From: JAEUJZ01 sp964460115 | GTDB lineage: Bacteria > Myxococcota_A > Polyangia > Palsa-1104 > JAEUJZ01 | Assembly: GCA_964460115.1 (NCBI GenBank) | Contig: CAYWPR010000003.1 | Coordinates: 62,001-126,000 of the forward strand | DNA length: 64,000 nucleotides | Direction: 5' to 3' | Shown: positions 18,874 through 28,036 of the stretch, piece after piece | Layout of the letters: each line of letters begins with the position of its first letter | How positions within the stretch are numbered: position 1 is the stretch's first letter | Translations under genes and position numbers: made by a program | The notes under the pieces: model-generated | Told to the model about the DNA's origin: nothing | Seen by the model: the letters and a program-made list of their open reading frames with translations, nothing else | The model's database searches: none

Positions 18874-19677
18874 ATGAATAGTTTCAATAAATCGTTATCT
18901 TATGCAGCTTCTGCAGTTTTCTGTTTGGCAGTTATAAATTGCGATGGAGCTGGCAGTGGGGCTCGTCCAATCGACGAAGATCCGATTTCTCATTTGTATT
19001 CCAAATCAACAATTCAAGTTCGAGTAGATGTGGCCTACCAGACGGGTGCTGAGCCCTACACAGGCAATCTCATCGCCATGGATGTATGGACTTTGTTTGA
19101 AACCAATGCAAAACGTTTGTTCAATAACCAAAAAAACATAACCATACCGAACACTTTGGACCAAATGCAAAATGTTACCGGGATTTCGGGCAGCAGTTTC
19201 ACCACGCAGCAGATTTTGAACATCGCCGAGGCGAATCGCAGCGCCACCGATAATGAGATTCAGTCCTCTTTTTATGTACTTTTTCTAAAGGGGTATTTCA
19301 ACGATGGGCAGCAGGTTCGAAGTGATGTGCTCGGCGTGTCGATAGGAGATACCGAAGTGATTGCGATGTTTAAGCCAGTCATTAACCAGTCTTCGGGGCA
19401 GCCGGGAATTCGTAAATTCGTGGAGCAATCCACGCTGATACACGAATTCGGCCATGCCGTGGGGCTGGTCAATAACGGCGTGAACATGGTCACTCCGCAT
19501 CAGGACACGGCGCACGGTGCGCACGATCAAAACGATCAGTGCGTCATGTACTACGCCAATGAAGGGGCAGCGGCTGCAACGGCTTTCGCTAGCAAGTATT
19601 TGCAGACCGGTGACGAAATCCTTTTTGACAGCAATTGTCTGGCCGATACCGCCGCCCGTCTGAATGCCGCGAAATAG
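18874..19677 (+). CDS. Putative lipoprotein with metzincin-like zinc-protease motif
   Basis: The 267-residue protein has a signal peptide ending at a lipobox-like AVINC. Residues 190-194 form HEFGH, continuing AVGLVNNGVNMVTPH, then HGAHDQNDQCVMYY. HExxHxxG with a downstream histidine and a methionine turn (CVMYY) resembles metzincin-type metalloproteases, but the third-ligand position after the glycine is asparagine, so the ligand is probably one of the later histidines (inference). The ATG at 18874 is preceded by GGAGG at good spacing. Codon use is more AT-rich than in neighbours. Confidence 0.72.
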   Translation: MNSFNKSLSYAASAVFCLAVINCDGAGSGARPIDEDPISHLYSKSTIQVRVDVAYQTGAEPYTGNLIAMDVWTLFETNAKRLFNNQKNITIPNTLDQMQNVTGISGSSFTTQQILNIAEANRSATDNEIQSSFYVLFLKGYFNDGQQVRSDVLGVSIGDTEVIAMFKPVINQSSGQPGIRKFVEQSTLIHEFGHAVGLVNNGVNMVTPHQDTAHGAHDQNDQCVMYYANEGAAAATAFASKYLQTGDEILFDSNCLADTAARLNAAK

Positions 19678-19686
19678 CACTTATAC

Positions 19687-20211
19687 TTAGGGATTGGCCA
19701 TCGCCAATGCATAAAACTCGCTGAAGGTCTGGTCCATGGCCGATGTATCAAGGAGCGGCAGGTCCTTGAAATTGCAACCGTAGAAGCTGTCCATGTATTT
19801 TTGGGTGCCTTGCGAGGTGGTGATGGTCATGGTCAAAACCGGTTTGTCAGCGCCGCAGCCGTCTGCTTTCACCACCTTCAAATTGCTGAGGGCCTGACTC
19901 AGATTTTTGAACTCGGTTGCGTCGAGTAAGCGCGAGCCCTGGGCCAGCTTATAAGGGTCGAGCCCCGAACTTCGACATTGTTTCCAGTCGAACTGGCGGC
20001 TGGCTACGGTCAACGTGTACTTGGCTGCGCCAATGATGCATTCCGATCCCGGCGGCGCCGGAGGAGCAAAGCCACCGCCTTCATTTTCGGCGACAAGCAC
20101 TTTTACATCGCTCGTAAAGATACTTTGTTCGTCTTGCCGCGGAATTTCGGTGTCGGAGCCGCCGCAACCGGCCATTTCCAGCACCGCCATAAATGTAAGC
20201 CAATTTCGCAT
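19687..20211 (-). CDS. Putative lipoprotein, unknown function
   Basis: The 174-residue protein has a short signal peptide with the lipobox EMAGC near residue 16, followed by an acidic GGSDTE stretch. The remainder is soluble with a few cysteines (CIIGAAKY, QCRSS, DGCGAD, YGCNF) that could form disulfides. No family recognised. The ATG at 20211 has a GGAGG site 6 bases upstream, so the longer frame to 20292 is rejected. It converges with the protease-like gene; the stops are 9 bases apart. Confidence 0.7.
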   Translation of the reverse strand: MRNWLTFMAVLEMAGCGGSDTEIPRQDEQSIFTSDVKVLVAENEGGGFAPPAPPGSECIIGAAKYTLTVASRQFDWKQCRSSGLDPYKLAQGSRLLDATEFKNLSQALSNLKVVKADGCGADKPVLTMTITTSQGTQKYMDSFYGCNFKDLPLLDTSAMDQTFSEFYALAMANP

Positions 20212-20414
20212 CTTGAACCTCCGGTGAGAGTTTATGCAAAGCCTGGACCAAACTTTCTGATCAGCACGCCATGTAAATTTGTGAAGCGCCAATTCGTCGC
20301 CAAGCTAAGCTCGACTAGGCGAATGAAAATGCCCGTGAACATTGACCAAAGCGCAGTTTTCGCGCGGCAAGGCGCTATCGTAAAGAGCACACGCTGACAC
20401 CCTAGGAGCTCCCT

Positions 20415-20834
20415 ATGAATGAAGCAGAATCTCTATTTGGCGACGAGCACGTCCGTCGTTATCGCGAAACCGGCGGCGCGGTTGGGCACATCTGGCGACA
20501 GGGCTCGACCATTCTGCTGCTAACAACGACCGGACGAAAAACGGGTCAGAAGCGGACGATTCCGCTTATCTATGCTCAGGACGGCGACCGCTATGTGATC
20601 ATTGCATCCAAAGGCGGTGCGCCCGAGCATCCCGGCTGGTATGAGAACCTTGTGCGAACGCCCGAGGTCGAGCTGCAGGTAAAAGATGAAGTGTTCCGCG
20701 CCCGCGCTCACACCGTGCATGGAGAGGAACGGGAGCGGCTGTGGCGCAAAGCGAACGCTGTTTGGCCCCCGTACACCGAGTATGCGCAAAAGACCTCGCG
20801 CGAAATTCCAGTCGTCGTCCTGCAGCGAATCTAA
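20415..20834 (+). CDS. Ddn-like nitroreductase/quinone reductase family protein (DUF385)
   Basis: The 139-residue protein has the deazaflavin (F420)-dependent reductase family pattern: LLTTTGRKTGQKRTIPLIYAQDGDRYVIIASKGGAPEHPGWYENLV. Family members bind F420 in a split beta-barrel and reduce quinones or other acceptors; whether this host makes F420 cannot be told from the window. The ribosome site AGGAG lies 7 bases before the ATG. It precedes a P450 gene by 133 bases on the same strand, and the two may act in the same redox pathway (inference). Confidence 0.88.
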   Translation: MNEAESLFGDEHVRRYRETGGAVGHIWRQGSTILLLTTTGRKTGQKRTIPLIYAQDGDRYVIIASKGGAPEHPGWYENLVRTPEVELQVKDEVFRARAHTVHGEERERLWRKANAVWPPYTEYAQKTSREIPVVVLQRI

Positions 20835-20967
20835 TCAAGGCTGCGCGTCGAACACACCTCTTTAGGGCCGCCAGTCGAACTCTCCTTGGCCGCATCACGA
20901 TGCCCCTTGGTTGTTGGCACGTTTGTTTTTACTATGCGTATGCGTCCTATTTAAGGAGTGAGTCCAC

Positions 20968-22296
20968 ATGCATTCCCTTCCCCCCGGACCTCGATTCGCG
21001 CTCTTACAGTTTCCTCGCCTGATGTACAAGGCCCATGGGCTGTATAGGGCTTGTGCGAAAAAATATGGCGATCCGTTCACGGTTCCATTGCTCGGCAATA
21101 AGGCCGTGGTCACGGGGGATCCGGAAGGAATTCGAGAAATCTTTACCGCAAAGTCCGGCACCTTCGATCCTTGGATCGGCGAAATGCTCGCACCGGTTCT
21201 TGGTGAACATGCTTTGGTGATAGCTACCGGCGAAGCGCACCGCCGCGATCGCAAACTTATGGCCCCGCCCCTGCACGGCGATCGCATGCGCACTTACGGT
21301 ACGCTAGTCGCCGATGCGGTCGCGAACCAAGTCAAGCGTTGGCAGCCCGGCGTCGCGTTTCCGATGCTACAGGTCATGCAAGAGATCTCCATAGAGGTGA
21401 TCATCGGAGCGGTATTCGGCGTAACGGATCCCCATAAAGCAGCGTCCTTGCAGGAAGCGCTGCTCGAATGGGTCGAATCTTTGACGGCGACTATAAGTTT
21501 TGTACCCTGGATCCGCCGCGAGTTTGGCGGCTTTGGTCCGTGGGCGCGCTACACGCGTGCCAAAGCCAAAGTCCGTAAGCTCCTAAAAGACGAAATGACT
21601 GAACGTCGGCGTGTACCCGCGGACCGCCAGGATATCCTTAGCCTGCTCATGTCTGCCCGCTACGACGATGGCTCCGCCATGAGCGATGAGCAAATCTACG
21701 ATGAGATGATGATGCTCCTTGGCGCCGGATACGAGACAACGGCGATTGGCCTCACCTGGGCATTTTACCGCCTGTGCCGCGACAGCCGCGTGCGAAGCAA
21801 GCTGCTTGCCGAGCTTGACGCCATTCCTGCTTCCGCATCATTCGATGAGATTGCAACCCTGCCCTATCTAAGCGCAGTGTGCCAAGAAGTCCTCAGAATG
21901 TATCCGGTCAGCCCCGATTTCTCGCGCTACACCCGTCAGCCATTTTCGCTGAAGGGATATGAAATTCCCGCGGGCGTGCCGATCTTTGCGGCGGTATGCC
22001 TTACTCACTATCGAGAGGACATTTATCCCGATTCAGAGTCCTTTCGCCCGGAACGCTTCCTTGAACGACGCTACTCACCCTATGAGTATCTGCCCTTTGG
22101 CGGCGGAGTGCGCCGCTGCATTGGCGCGGCATTTGCGCAGTTTGAGATGGCGATCGTCCTTTCAATCCTGTTTCGTGAACACCGCTATCGCTTGGTGCAA
22201 ATGCCGCCGCCTTTCCCGCGGCGCCGCAGCTTGACACTTGGGCCATCTCATCCAATTCCGACGATCTGGGAAGGTCCACGCAGCCGCGCACAGTGA
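20968..22296 (+). CDS. Cytochrome P450
   Basis: Soluble heme monooxygenase of 442 residues. The oxygen-binding I-helix motif is GAGYETTAIG (near residue 255), the ExxR motif is in CQEVLRMYP, and the heme loop FGGGVRRCIG places the proximal cysteine at residue 384. No N-terminal membrane anchor is evident. Sequence style resembles the bacterial CYP110-like group; substrate unknown. Start is supported by AAGGAG 10 bases upstream. Its stop is 6 bases from that of the convergent TIGR02270 gene. Confidence 0.96.
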   Translation: MHSLPPGPRFALLQFPRLMYKAHGLYRACAKKYGDPFTVPLLGNKAVVTGDPEGIREIFTAKSGTFDPWIGEMLAPVLGEHALVIATGEAHRRDRKLMAPPLHGDRMRTYGTLVADAVANQVKRWQPGVAFPMLQVMQEISIEVIIGAVFGVTDPHKAASLQEALLEWVESLTATISFVPWIRREFGGFGPWARYTRAKAKVRKLLKDEMTERRRVPADRQDILSLLMSARYDDGSAMSDEQIYDEMMMLLGAGYETTAIGLTWAFYRLCRDSRVRSKLLAELDAIPASASFDEIATLPYLSAVCQEVLRMYPVSPDFSRYTRQPFSLKGYEIPAGVPIFAAVCLTHYREDIYPDSESFRPERFLERRYSPYEYLPFGGGVRRCIGAAFAQFEMAIVLSILFREHRYRLVQMPPPFPRRRSLTLGPSHPIPTIWEGPRSRAQ

Positions 22297-22301
22297 TGCT
22301 T

Positions 22302-23555
22302 TTAGACGCTTTCTGTACCGCCGGGCCGTGCGCGAATTTCGATGAGGGGGGGCGCGATTCTGGCCAAAGCCAGGGCCGCCAAGCGCCTTTGGCTTTGTGT
22401 ACCGCTGCGCAGCACTTGCTTTAGCGTTTCTGCGGCCCATTCTTGCCCGCGCAGATACCGCTGACCTTGGCGAAAAGGCGAACCATGCTGGCGCCAATAG
22501 CGTTCCACGCGCTCGCGGCTCGGCCAAGCCAGGTCCTCGTCGGGGTCCATGGCAACGTCTTCATCGGCAGGATCGTCATTTGGTCCCGCAGCAAAGCCAG
22601 CGGGAGCGTCGGTCTCTAAATCCTGGCGCGCCAAATCGACTCCGGTCAAAAGGCAAAATGCTTCTCCGGCCAGCCGCGCATGTTGCGGAATTTCCATTTG
22701 CTCGAGCAGCCAAGGCACAAGCGCCGGATCCAGAATGGACCGTGCTGCCCAAAGCGCCAAGCGGATTTGGCCAGTCTGCAAAAGCTCCTGATGCCAACGC
22801 CAAGCAGCTTCGCCGGACAAACAAAGCGCGACAAGTTCCACTGTGCGCTCTAGCCGCACCTGTGACAACTGTGCCGATTGTGCCAATTCCCAAAGTACTT
22901 GCACCCCGGCTTGCTGGCCAAGAAGAGCTGCCGAAAAGGCCGCATAGTAGCGGCACAGTAAGTCCGGCTCGTCAAAAGCGCGGTGCAAAACGTGCCACAG
23001 ATCTACGCGTCCATACTCGCCCACGGCGCGCAGGGCCCGCGCGCGCACGAGCGGCGACGCATCCTGCAGTCCTTTTTCTAGCCCCGATCCCATGGGCAGC
23101 CGCAAACAAGCGGTCGCCGCCAAGCCAACGTAGCGCCCGATTTCTTCGAAACTGTTCATAAGCTCCGCCAAAATCGGCGCAGCGGAGGCGTCTTGCCAAC
23201 ACAGCGCCGCCACCAGCGGTCGCGCCAACTGCACATCTTGCGCCGCCATGGCCAGAAGCTCAAAAAACAGATTGCGATTCTGCTCCAGCGCCATTGTGGC
23301 GGTGGCAAAAAAAGTTCCCGGCTCGGCCGGGGTCATCTGTTCCGTGCACAAGCGCAGCCCGTTATGCCCGGCAATTCGCAGTCCATCCAGATGCGCGTCC
23401 AAACGTCCGTCTAGTCTTTTTAAATCTTTTCCCGTGTAGTGCGCAGCGTGTACGGCGAAATCGCGCAAGAACCATAAATGCGCCGCCATTTCGGCGTGCT
23501 GCGCAACAATGTCATCAATGACAAGATTGCTTCGAAAATCGAGTTGATTACTCAT
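22302..23555 (-). CDS. TIGR02270-family HEAT-repeat protein (T6SS-associated)
   Basis: The 417-residue protein carries the family pattern HLWFLRDFAVHAAHYTGKDLKRLDGRLDAHLDGLRIAG, then HEAT-like helical repeats (LQDASPLVRARALRAVGEYG and similar). Such proteins are often found beside vgrG effector genes, perhaps as adaptors or immunity factors, but the role is not established. It starts at 23555 with an 8-base overlap to the stop of the beta-propeller gene, so it is co-translated with the island. Last gene of the vgrG operon. Confidence 0.8.
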   Translation of the reverse strand: MSNQLDFRSNLVIDDIVAQHAEMAAHLWFLRDFAVHAAHYTGKDLKRLDGRLDAHLDGLRIAGHNGLRLCTEQMTPAEPGTFFATATMALEQNRNLFFELLAMAAQDVQLARPLVAALCWQDASAAPILAELMNSFEEIGRYVGLAATACLRLPMGSGLEKGLQDASPLVRARALRAVGEYGRVDLWHVLHRAFDEPDLLCRYYAAFSAALLGQQAGVQVLWELAQSAQLSQVRLERTVELVALCLSGEAAWRWHQELLQTGQIRLALWAARSILDPALVPWLLEQMEIPQHARLAGEAFCLLTGVDLARQDLETDAPAGFAAGPNDDPADEDVAMDPDEDLAWPSRERVERYWRQHGSPFRQGQRYLRGQEWAAETLKQVLRSGTQSQRRLAALALARIAPPLIEIRARPGGTESV

Positions 23556-24471
23556 TGTCCGGATGATGGACGCGGGTCCATTTGTTTCCATCAAAGAAAG
23601 CCAGATCATCTACGCCAAAGGACCAAAGCATGCCGTCGCGCGCGTCTAGGCGATAGCTACCGATTTTGGGTTTGAGCCCCGTCTTGACCGCAGAAATGCT
23701 TTTCCCGTCGTAAACATGAATTCCATGCAGCGTGGCAAGATAGATTTTGCCGTTATATTCGGCCATTCCCCAAAAATCGTCTTGCAGTTTGTCCGTGGAC
23801 AAATCCTGAAAGCCATTTCCGTTTTTTCGAAACAATGTTCCGTGATCGCCGCATATATAGATTTCATTGGCGGCAGTTACAAGGATGCGTTCCAAATTGC
23901 AATTGGTCGGCGAATCCAGCTCGGTCCAGCGTTTTCCATCAAAATGGAGGATCCGCCCGCGAAAACCCGCGACATAAATATCATCCTCCGCAGTTCCGGC
24001 AATGGCGTTCAAATCCAAAGCCGATGCTGAGATTTTTGGATCGAGGATGCCTTTATCGATACGCGTCCAGCGCTTGCTTTTGCTATCTCTTTTAAAAACC
24101 TGTCCTTGATCTCCACAAACATATAAAGATTTTCCAATTTGCCGAATTTGTTTTACCGCACCGAGTCCATCACGAATTCCGGCGCTGGAAATTTTTTCAT
24201 GAGCAGTGCCGGTTTTGCTCATCAAGCTGACATTGCCTTCTGTAGAAAGGATCACAATTGCATTCTCAAACTCAGAATAGATGATGGAACAAACATTCCA
24301 TTGAAAATCCGTGTGTAACCATTGTCCATTGTCATACGTAAAAACTCGCGAAAACGTAGCTTCTTCAGCATCAGCAGCATGCAGTTTCGCGACAATAAAA
24401 GCATAATCTTTCCATTTTACACATCCATCATTAAAATAGACGGTTGAGGCTTTCTCGGTTGCGCCAGACAT
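23548..24471 (-). CDS. Beta-propeller-like protein, candidate immunity protein
   Basis: The 307-residue protein has no signal peptide and shows recurring short blocks such as IRQIGKSLYVCGDQGQVFKR, DIYVAGFRGRILHFDGKRW, EIYICGDHGTLFRKNG and KIYLATLHGIHVYDGKS. These look like blades of a WD40/YCF48-type beta-propeller. It lies 5 bases downstream of the PAAR-like HNH effector and is AT-richer than its neighbours, so it is the best candidate for the cognate immunity protein (inference). No direct evidence for that role. Confidence 0.72.
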   Translation of the reverse strand: MSGATEKASTVYFNDGCVKWKDYAFIVAKLHAADAEEATFSRVFTYDNGQWLHTDFQWNVCSIIYSEFENAIVILSTEGNVSLMSKTGTAHEKISSAGIRDGLGAVKQIRQIGKSLYVCGDQGQVFKRDSKSKRWTRIDKGILDPKISASALDLNAIAGTAEDDIYVAGFRGRILHFDGKRWTELDSPTNCNLERILVTAANEIYICGDHGTLFRKNGNGFQDLSTDKLQDDFWGMAEYNGKIYLATLHGIHVYDGKSISAVKTGLKPKIGSYRLDARDGMLWSFGVDDLAFFDGNKWTRVHHPDNE

Positions 24472-24476
24472 AGCAT

Positions 24477-25463
24477 TTACCTCGAAGTTGCAGATGTCGC
24501 TACAGTTTTGGTTAGATAAATACGCGGCGAAGGCCGTCTGCCGAACGGATCGGCACGCAAAGGAGTTTTGGCCGGTAAATTATTCGATTTATGATAATCA
24601 CGCAATTGCTTCTTCAAATCGTTCCTATCGCATCCCGTCACTTCGGAAACTACATCCGCAGCGGCATCTTCTAATTTGCCAAGAGTTGTTGAATTTACAG
24701 GATTTCCTTCCGTACCGAGATTTTGCTCTAACTTATCAAATTTGAGATGTATGCGCCCGTGCTGAGCCAAATTGGCAGCGTGTTCTGTATCGCTTTTAAA
24801 ATTTTTTCTGCTAATGCGTTTTCCGGTGATTGAGGAGGTTTTTGTGCTGCCAGTTACACATACACACAAGCCGTCGGCATGTTGAACCGCGCCCGGATAG
24901 TACTTGCCGTTTTCTCCTGATTTGCGAAAGCAGTGATCGGGCACGCAGTGGTGCGCGGTTTGACCGCTTGGACAGCCTTCGCTAAATTTGCGCAGCCGGC
25001 ATTTTTCCGGACGCGCCGTTTTTTTCGCAGACTTGCCTTTGTGTACAGTCGGTGCGGAATTTCCCGGCTTCGGATTGTGATTGTGCGTCGTCAAATCTAA
25101 ATGGCGGACTACATTTTCCCCTTCAAATTTCACATCCATCGACCAGCTTGTGAAATAGACCTTGCCGCGATTGGTACTGGTGATGATTCCTTTTTTGGGG
25201 GCGTTTCCGGCTTCGTCTCCAGAGCTCTTTTTGAAATAGGACTTGTCCTTGAGCATGACCTCCTTTGCCGAAATCTTGACCGATTTGGAGCCATCGGTGG
25301 CGTCGCTGGCCATACCGGTGTTGGGATACGGAATGGGAACGCCGGGCGGCGTGGCCGGGGTCTGCGGCGGCGTGAAACAGACGTCAGGAAAGGCGGCGAT
25401 GCTTTTGCTGTCTGCCGCTTTGCAGGCGATTTCCCGTCCGTTGGCATAAACTTCGTTAGACAT
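24477..25463 (-). CDS. PAAR-like (DUF4150) type VI effector with HNH/Endo VII-like nuclease domain
   Basis: Residues 1-125 match the DUF4150 PAAR-like spike-tip domain (VCFTPPQTPATPPGVPIPYPN, GKVYFTSWSMDVKFEGENV). The C-terminal half has AHHCVPDHCF (H171, H172, H177), then QHADGLCVCV and H228, H235 and H239, which resembles toxin-type HNH/Endonuclease VII folds with an AHH motif. This predicts a DNA-cutting T6SS effector capped on VgrG. It overlaps the ketoacyl-synthase-like gene by 8 bases and precedes the beta-propeller gene. Nuclease activity is inference. Confidence 0.75.
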   Translation of the reverse strand: MSNEVYANGREIACKAADSKSIAAFPDVCFTPPQTPATPPGVPIPYPNTGMASDATDGSKSVKISAKEVMLKDKSYFKKSSGDEAGNAPKKGIITSTNRGKVYFTSWSMDVKFEGENVVRHLDLTTHNHNPKPGNSAPTVHKGKSAKKTARPEKCRLRKFSEGCPSGQTAHHCVPDHCFRKSGENGKYYPGAVQHADGLCVCVTGSTKTSSITGKRISRKNFKSDTEHAANLAQHGRIHLKFDKLEQNLGTEGNPVNSTTLGKLEDAAADVVSEVTGCDRNDLKKQLRDYHKSNNLPAKTPLRADPFGRRPSPRIYLTKTVATSATSR

Positions 25464-26493
25464 GAAGAGCCTTTTGATGTCGCAAAATCAGTGCGGCACG
25501 GGCACCGGCGTCGCTGGCAAAGTGACATAGCACGGTCGGTCCGGGGGCATAGTCTTTTTTAGCGGCATACATGGCGGCGCCCAAGATGAGCGGCCCCGCC
25601 GCGGCTCCAACCTCGCCCACACAGTCGGCCGGATGCCATAGCTCAAGCTCGGGCTTGACCGCGCGCATGATGCGCAAAAGGGCCACAGACGCCTCTTTGA
25701 AGGCGTAGTGTTCGCCGTTCACATCGGTCAAGCGGTAGTCGATAGCGGCAAAGGTGCAGCCGGCATCAGCCAGGGCGGCCGTGATGGCTTGCACAAGGCC
25801 GCTGCCGCGCAGCGGCCGACCGGCGCCAATCGAGGCTTCTTCTTCGGCAAAGCCGCAGCCGATGCAAAAAAGAGTATTTGGCCCAGGAGCCGCTGCCAGC
25901 GCCGTCAGCGCCACGGCCGCTGCGGCCTCGCCCGGAATAAATCCATCCAGTGTCGATTCGCTGAGCAGCCGTCCCTTTTCCCCATAGTGCGCGATGCAGT
26001 CCGCATTCAGCAAGCTGTCGACGCCTAGTACAATCACCACGCGATGCCCTAGGGCCAGCAAACGGCGCGCGTGCAGCATGGCGTGCGCCGCCCCCAAACG
26101 ACCGGCGCGCAGAATCTGCGAGGGCGCCGCCGCATCGGGCAATAATCCGACGCTGCTGCGCAACTCGGCCAAGAGCTCGGCATCGTTCATGCCGCCAGGC
26201 TGCGGCCGTGATGTCTCTGACAGGCACAACAAAAGCGGACTGCGCGGGTCCAGCTTTTCCGGCATGTCGGCAATGCAGTCCTTTAGCGCCAAAAAAGCCA
26301 TTTGCAAAAGCCGGCCGCGCCCGGGCAAGCCATCTGGCAGCGGCACCGCAGAGCCGCGCAGCCAATTGCCATCGACTCGAAAGCGCGTCTGCGCAAAGCC
26401 AGCAATGCCGCAGCGCAGCGCCGCGCAAGTGGCGGCAGCGCCAAGGCCGACGCCGGTCGCCATGCCACAGGAGATAAGGGCCAGCGGCTCCAT
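25456..26493 (-). CDS. Beta-ketoacyl-synthase-like (thiolase-fold) protein, probably inactive, T6SS-associated
   Basis: The 345-residue protein follows the ketoacyl synthase layout: VIVLGVDSLLN, DGFIPGEAAAAVAL and a terminal GEVGAAAGPLILGAA. The active-site cysteine region aligns with AGRLGAAHAML (near residue 131), which lacks cysteine, and the GHxxGAA histidine is replaced by glutamate (GEVGAAAG). So condensing activity is unlikely. Homologues of this kind occur in vgrG/DUF2169 clusters, where their role is unknown. It begins 2 bases before the DUF2169 stop region and overlaps the effector gene. Confidence 0.75.
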   Translation of the reverse strand: MEPLALISCGMATGVGLGAAATCAALRCGIAGFAQTRFRVDGNWLRGSAVPLPDGLPGRGRLLQMAFLALKDCIADMPEKLDPRSPLLLCLSETSRPQPGGMNDAELLAELRSSVGLLPDAAAPSQILRAGRLGAAHAMLHARRLLALGHRVVIVLGVDSLLNADCIAHYGEKGRLLSESTLDGFIPGEAAAAVALTALAAAPGPNTLFCIGCGFAEEEASIGAGRPLRGSGLVQAITAALADAGCTFAAIDYRLTDVNGEHYAFKEASVALLRIMRAVKPELELWHPADCVGEVGAAAGPLILGAAMYAAKKDYAPGPTVLCHFASDAGARAALILRHQKALHV

Positions 26494-26495
26494 GC

Positions 26496-27683
26496 TCAGC
26501 CGACCTCCGCGAAATGTACGGCGGGCTTTTTTACCTCGTCGTCTTCTACATCGTCATTTGGCGCGTCCGGTTCTAGTTCCAGGGCGGCACGTCTTCCGTC
26601 TTTGGCCAGCTCAGCCAGCGAGCGGTAGTACTGCTTGCCAGTCGCGCGCGCGCGATAAAATCCCTTCGACATGCGCCCTATAACGGCCTGCGGGACGTCG
26701 AAAATACTGTTTTCCAGCGGCAGGCTGGCCCGCCAGATGAGCCGCACGCGTTCAAGATCCGGCTCGATGACGATGGTGTCCAGATTGGCGAGCACTTCGA
26801 TGTTTTCGCCATCGCGGGTGGTGAATTCGACGGGTACAGGCAGCCGGGGCAGCACGAAAGCGGACTCGCCGTGCGTCGTCAGATTGCGCAAAACGACGAC
26901 TTCTCCGCCTTTTGGATAGTCCATTTGCTGGTCGATTGGCGCCGACTGAAAATAGCGGACGTCGAAATTCGGCGGCAAAAACGGAAAGTGCTCGTCCAGC
27001 CAGGCTTGATCATAGGTTCCGGCCCAGCCGGCGCGCGCTGCAAAATTGCGCCCGAGGGGACCAAAAGCCATCGGCTGGTAGTGGGCATGCCACGAAGTCA
27101 CCGGATGGCCGGGCTCGGCAGTGATGGGCAGCGACCGCCCCACCAAGCTGTCTTTGGCAGACAAGGGATAGTAGCCGACTCCAACGGGGTTTTCGGCAAA
27201 TGCCTGCGATTTTTCGGCACAAGTGGGATGGATATCGGTGCCGCCGTAGGCCCGTCCGTACGAAATCGGCTGACGCTCAAAAGGAATGGAATCGGTAAAA
27301 ACATAGGAACCAAGTACGCGGTCCCAAACACGGTCACCGCTGACCTCTATCGTTTTTTCGATGTGACCTTTTACGGCAAGCGCCACCGACAATTTTTGCA
27401 CCCGCCGTCCCGCCGGAGCATGGGCGCTGCCGCATAGCAGTACATCGCAGCGCGGCTTTTTGTAGGCAAATTCGGATTCATAGATCATGGCCGACATCCC
27501 GGGCGGGCCTTCAAAGACATCGGCATGCACGAAGTCGGCTTGCTCGTCGAAAAGGGCCAGCTCTTGGCCGCGATGGGACAGCGCAAAGGAGCCTTTGACG
27601 ACGACCACCACGTACTCTTGCCCGCTTGGATCTAGCCCCAGCGTGTAGCTTGCGGACATCGGTGTGGCATTAAAAAGCTGCAT
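26496..27683 (-). CDS. DUF2169 domain protein (T6SS effector adaptor-type)
   Basis: The 395-residue protein matches DUF2169, which is found next to vgrG and PAAR-like genes and is thought to help load effectors. Signature stretches include VVVVKGSFAL near the start, ISYGRAYGGTD, NPVGVGYYP and the PMAFGPLGRNFAARAGWAGTYD region with DQAWLDEHFPFLPPNFD. An acidic C-terminal tail (EPDAPNDDVEDDE) follows the domain. It lies between the DUF6484-like gene and the ketoacyl-synthase-like gene. Confidence 0.88.
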   Translation of the reverse strand: MQLFNATPMSASYTLGLDPSGQEYVVVVVKGSFALSHRGQELALFDEQADFVHADVFEGPPGMSAMIYESEFAYKKPRCDVLLCGSAHAPAGRRVQKLSVALAVKGHIEKTIEVSGDRVWDRVLGSYVFTDSIPFERQPISYGRAYGGTDIHPTCAEKSQAFAENPVGVGYYPLSAKDSLVGRSLPITAEPGHPVTSWHAHYQPMAFGPLGRNFAARAGWAGTYDQAWLDEHFPFLPPNFDVRYFQSAPIDQQMDYPKGGEVVVLRNLTTHGESAFVLPRLPVPVEFTTRDGENIEVLANLDTIVIEPDLERVRLIWRASLPLENSIFDVPQAVIGRMSKGFYRARATGKQYYRSLAELAKDGRRAALELEPDAPNDDVEDDEVKKPAVHFAEVG

Positions 27684-27701
27684 CAGCCAAGCGCCGCCAA
27701 T

Positions 27702-28016
27702 CTAGTTAATCTGCACCGACCCGCCGCGAATACGATTGACGCCGGAGGAGCGACTGACCACGTACTCGCCGGAAATAATAATCTTGCCCGCCCGGGTCAG
27801 AGTAATCGATGACTTGCCGCAGCGCAGCACGATCTCTGTCTCGGCCGTAAATGTGATGCGCCGGCCATCGACCAGTACTTCTTGCAGTTCCGGTTGTTTC
27901 GCGGAATCGGTTTTGGCGGCTTCCGGAAGCGATTCCGCGTTCGAAAGCGCCGCCGGCAGGGAATGCTTGCGATCGGAATCAATGGACTTTGGTTTTACGG
28001 CTGCACGACTTTTCAC
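27702..28016 (-). CDS. Small DUF6484-like protein of the vgrG island
   Basis: The 104-residue protein has a disordered N-terminal half and a C-terminal block ETEIVLRCGKSSITLTRAGK followed by ISGEYVVSRSSGVNRIRGGS. That block is the usual C-terminus of DUF6484 proteins found just downstream of vgrG, and probably forms a short beta-strand tip; the family's N-terminal part is not recognisable here. Role unknown. The gene lies 19 bases upstream of the DUF2169 gene. The gap before it carries a 22-bp tandem duplication. Confidence 0.72.
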   Translation of the reverse strand: MKSRAAVKPKSIDSDRKHSLPAALSNAESLPEAAKTDSAKQPELQEVLVDGRRITFTAETEIVLRCGKSSITLTRAGKIIISGEYVVSRSSGVNRIRGGSVQIN

Positions 28017-28036
28017 GGACTTTATCCTTTTTCTAT

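Noticed and set aside
22397..23161. 254-residue plus-strand frame opposite the TIGR02270 gene
   Set aside because: No motif; the minus-strand gene has conserved family sequence and coupled translation.
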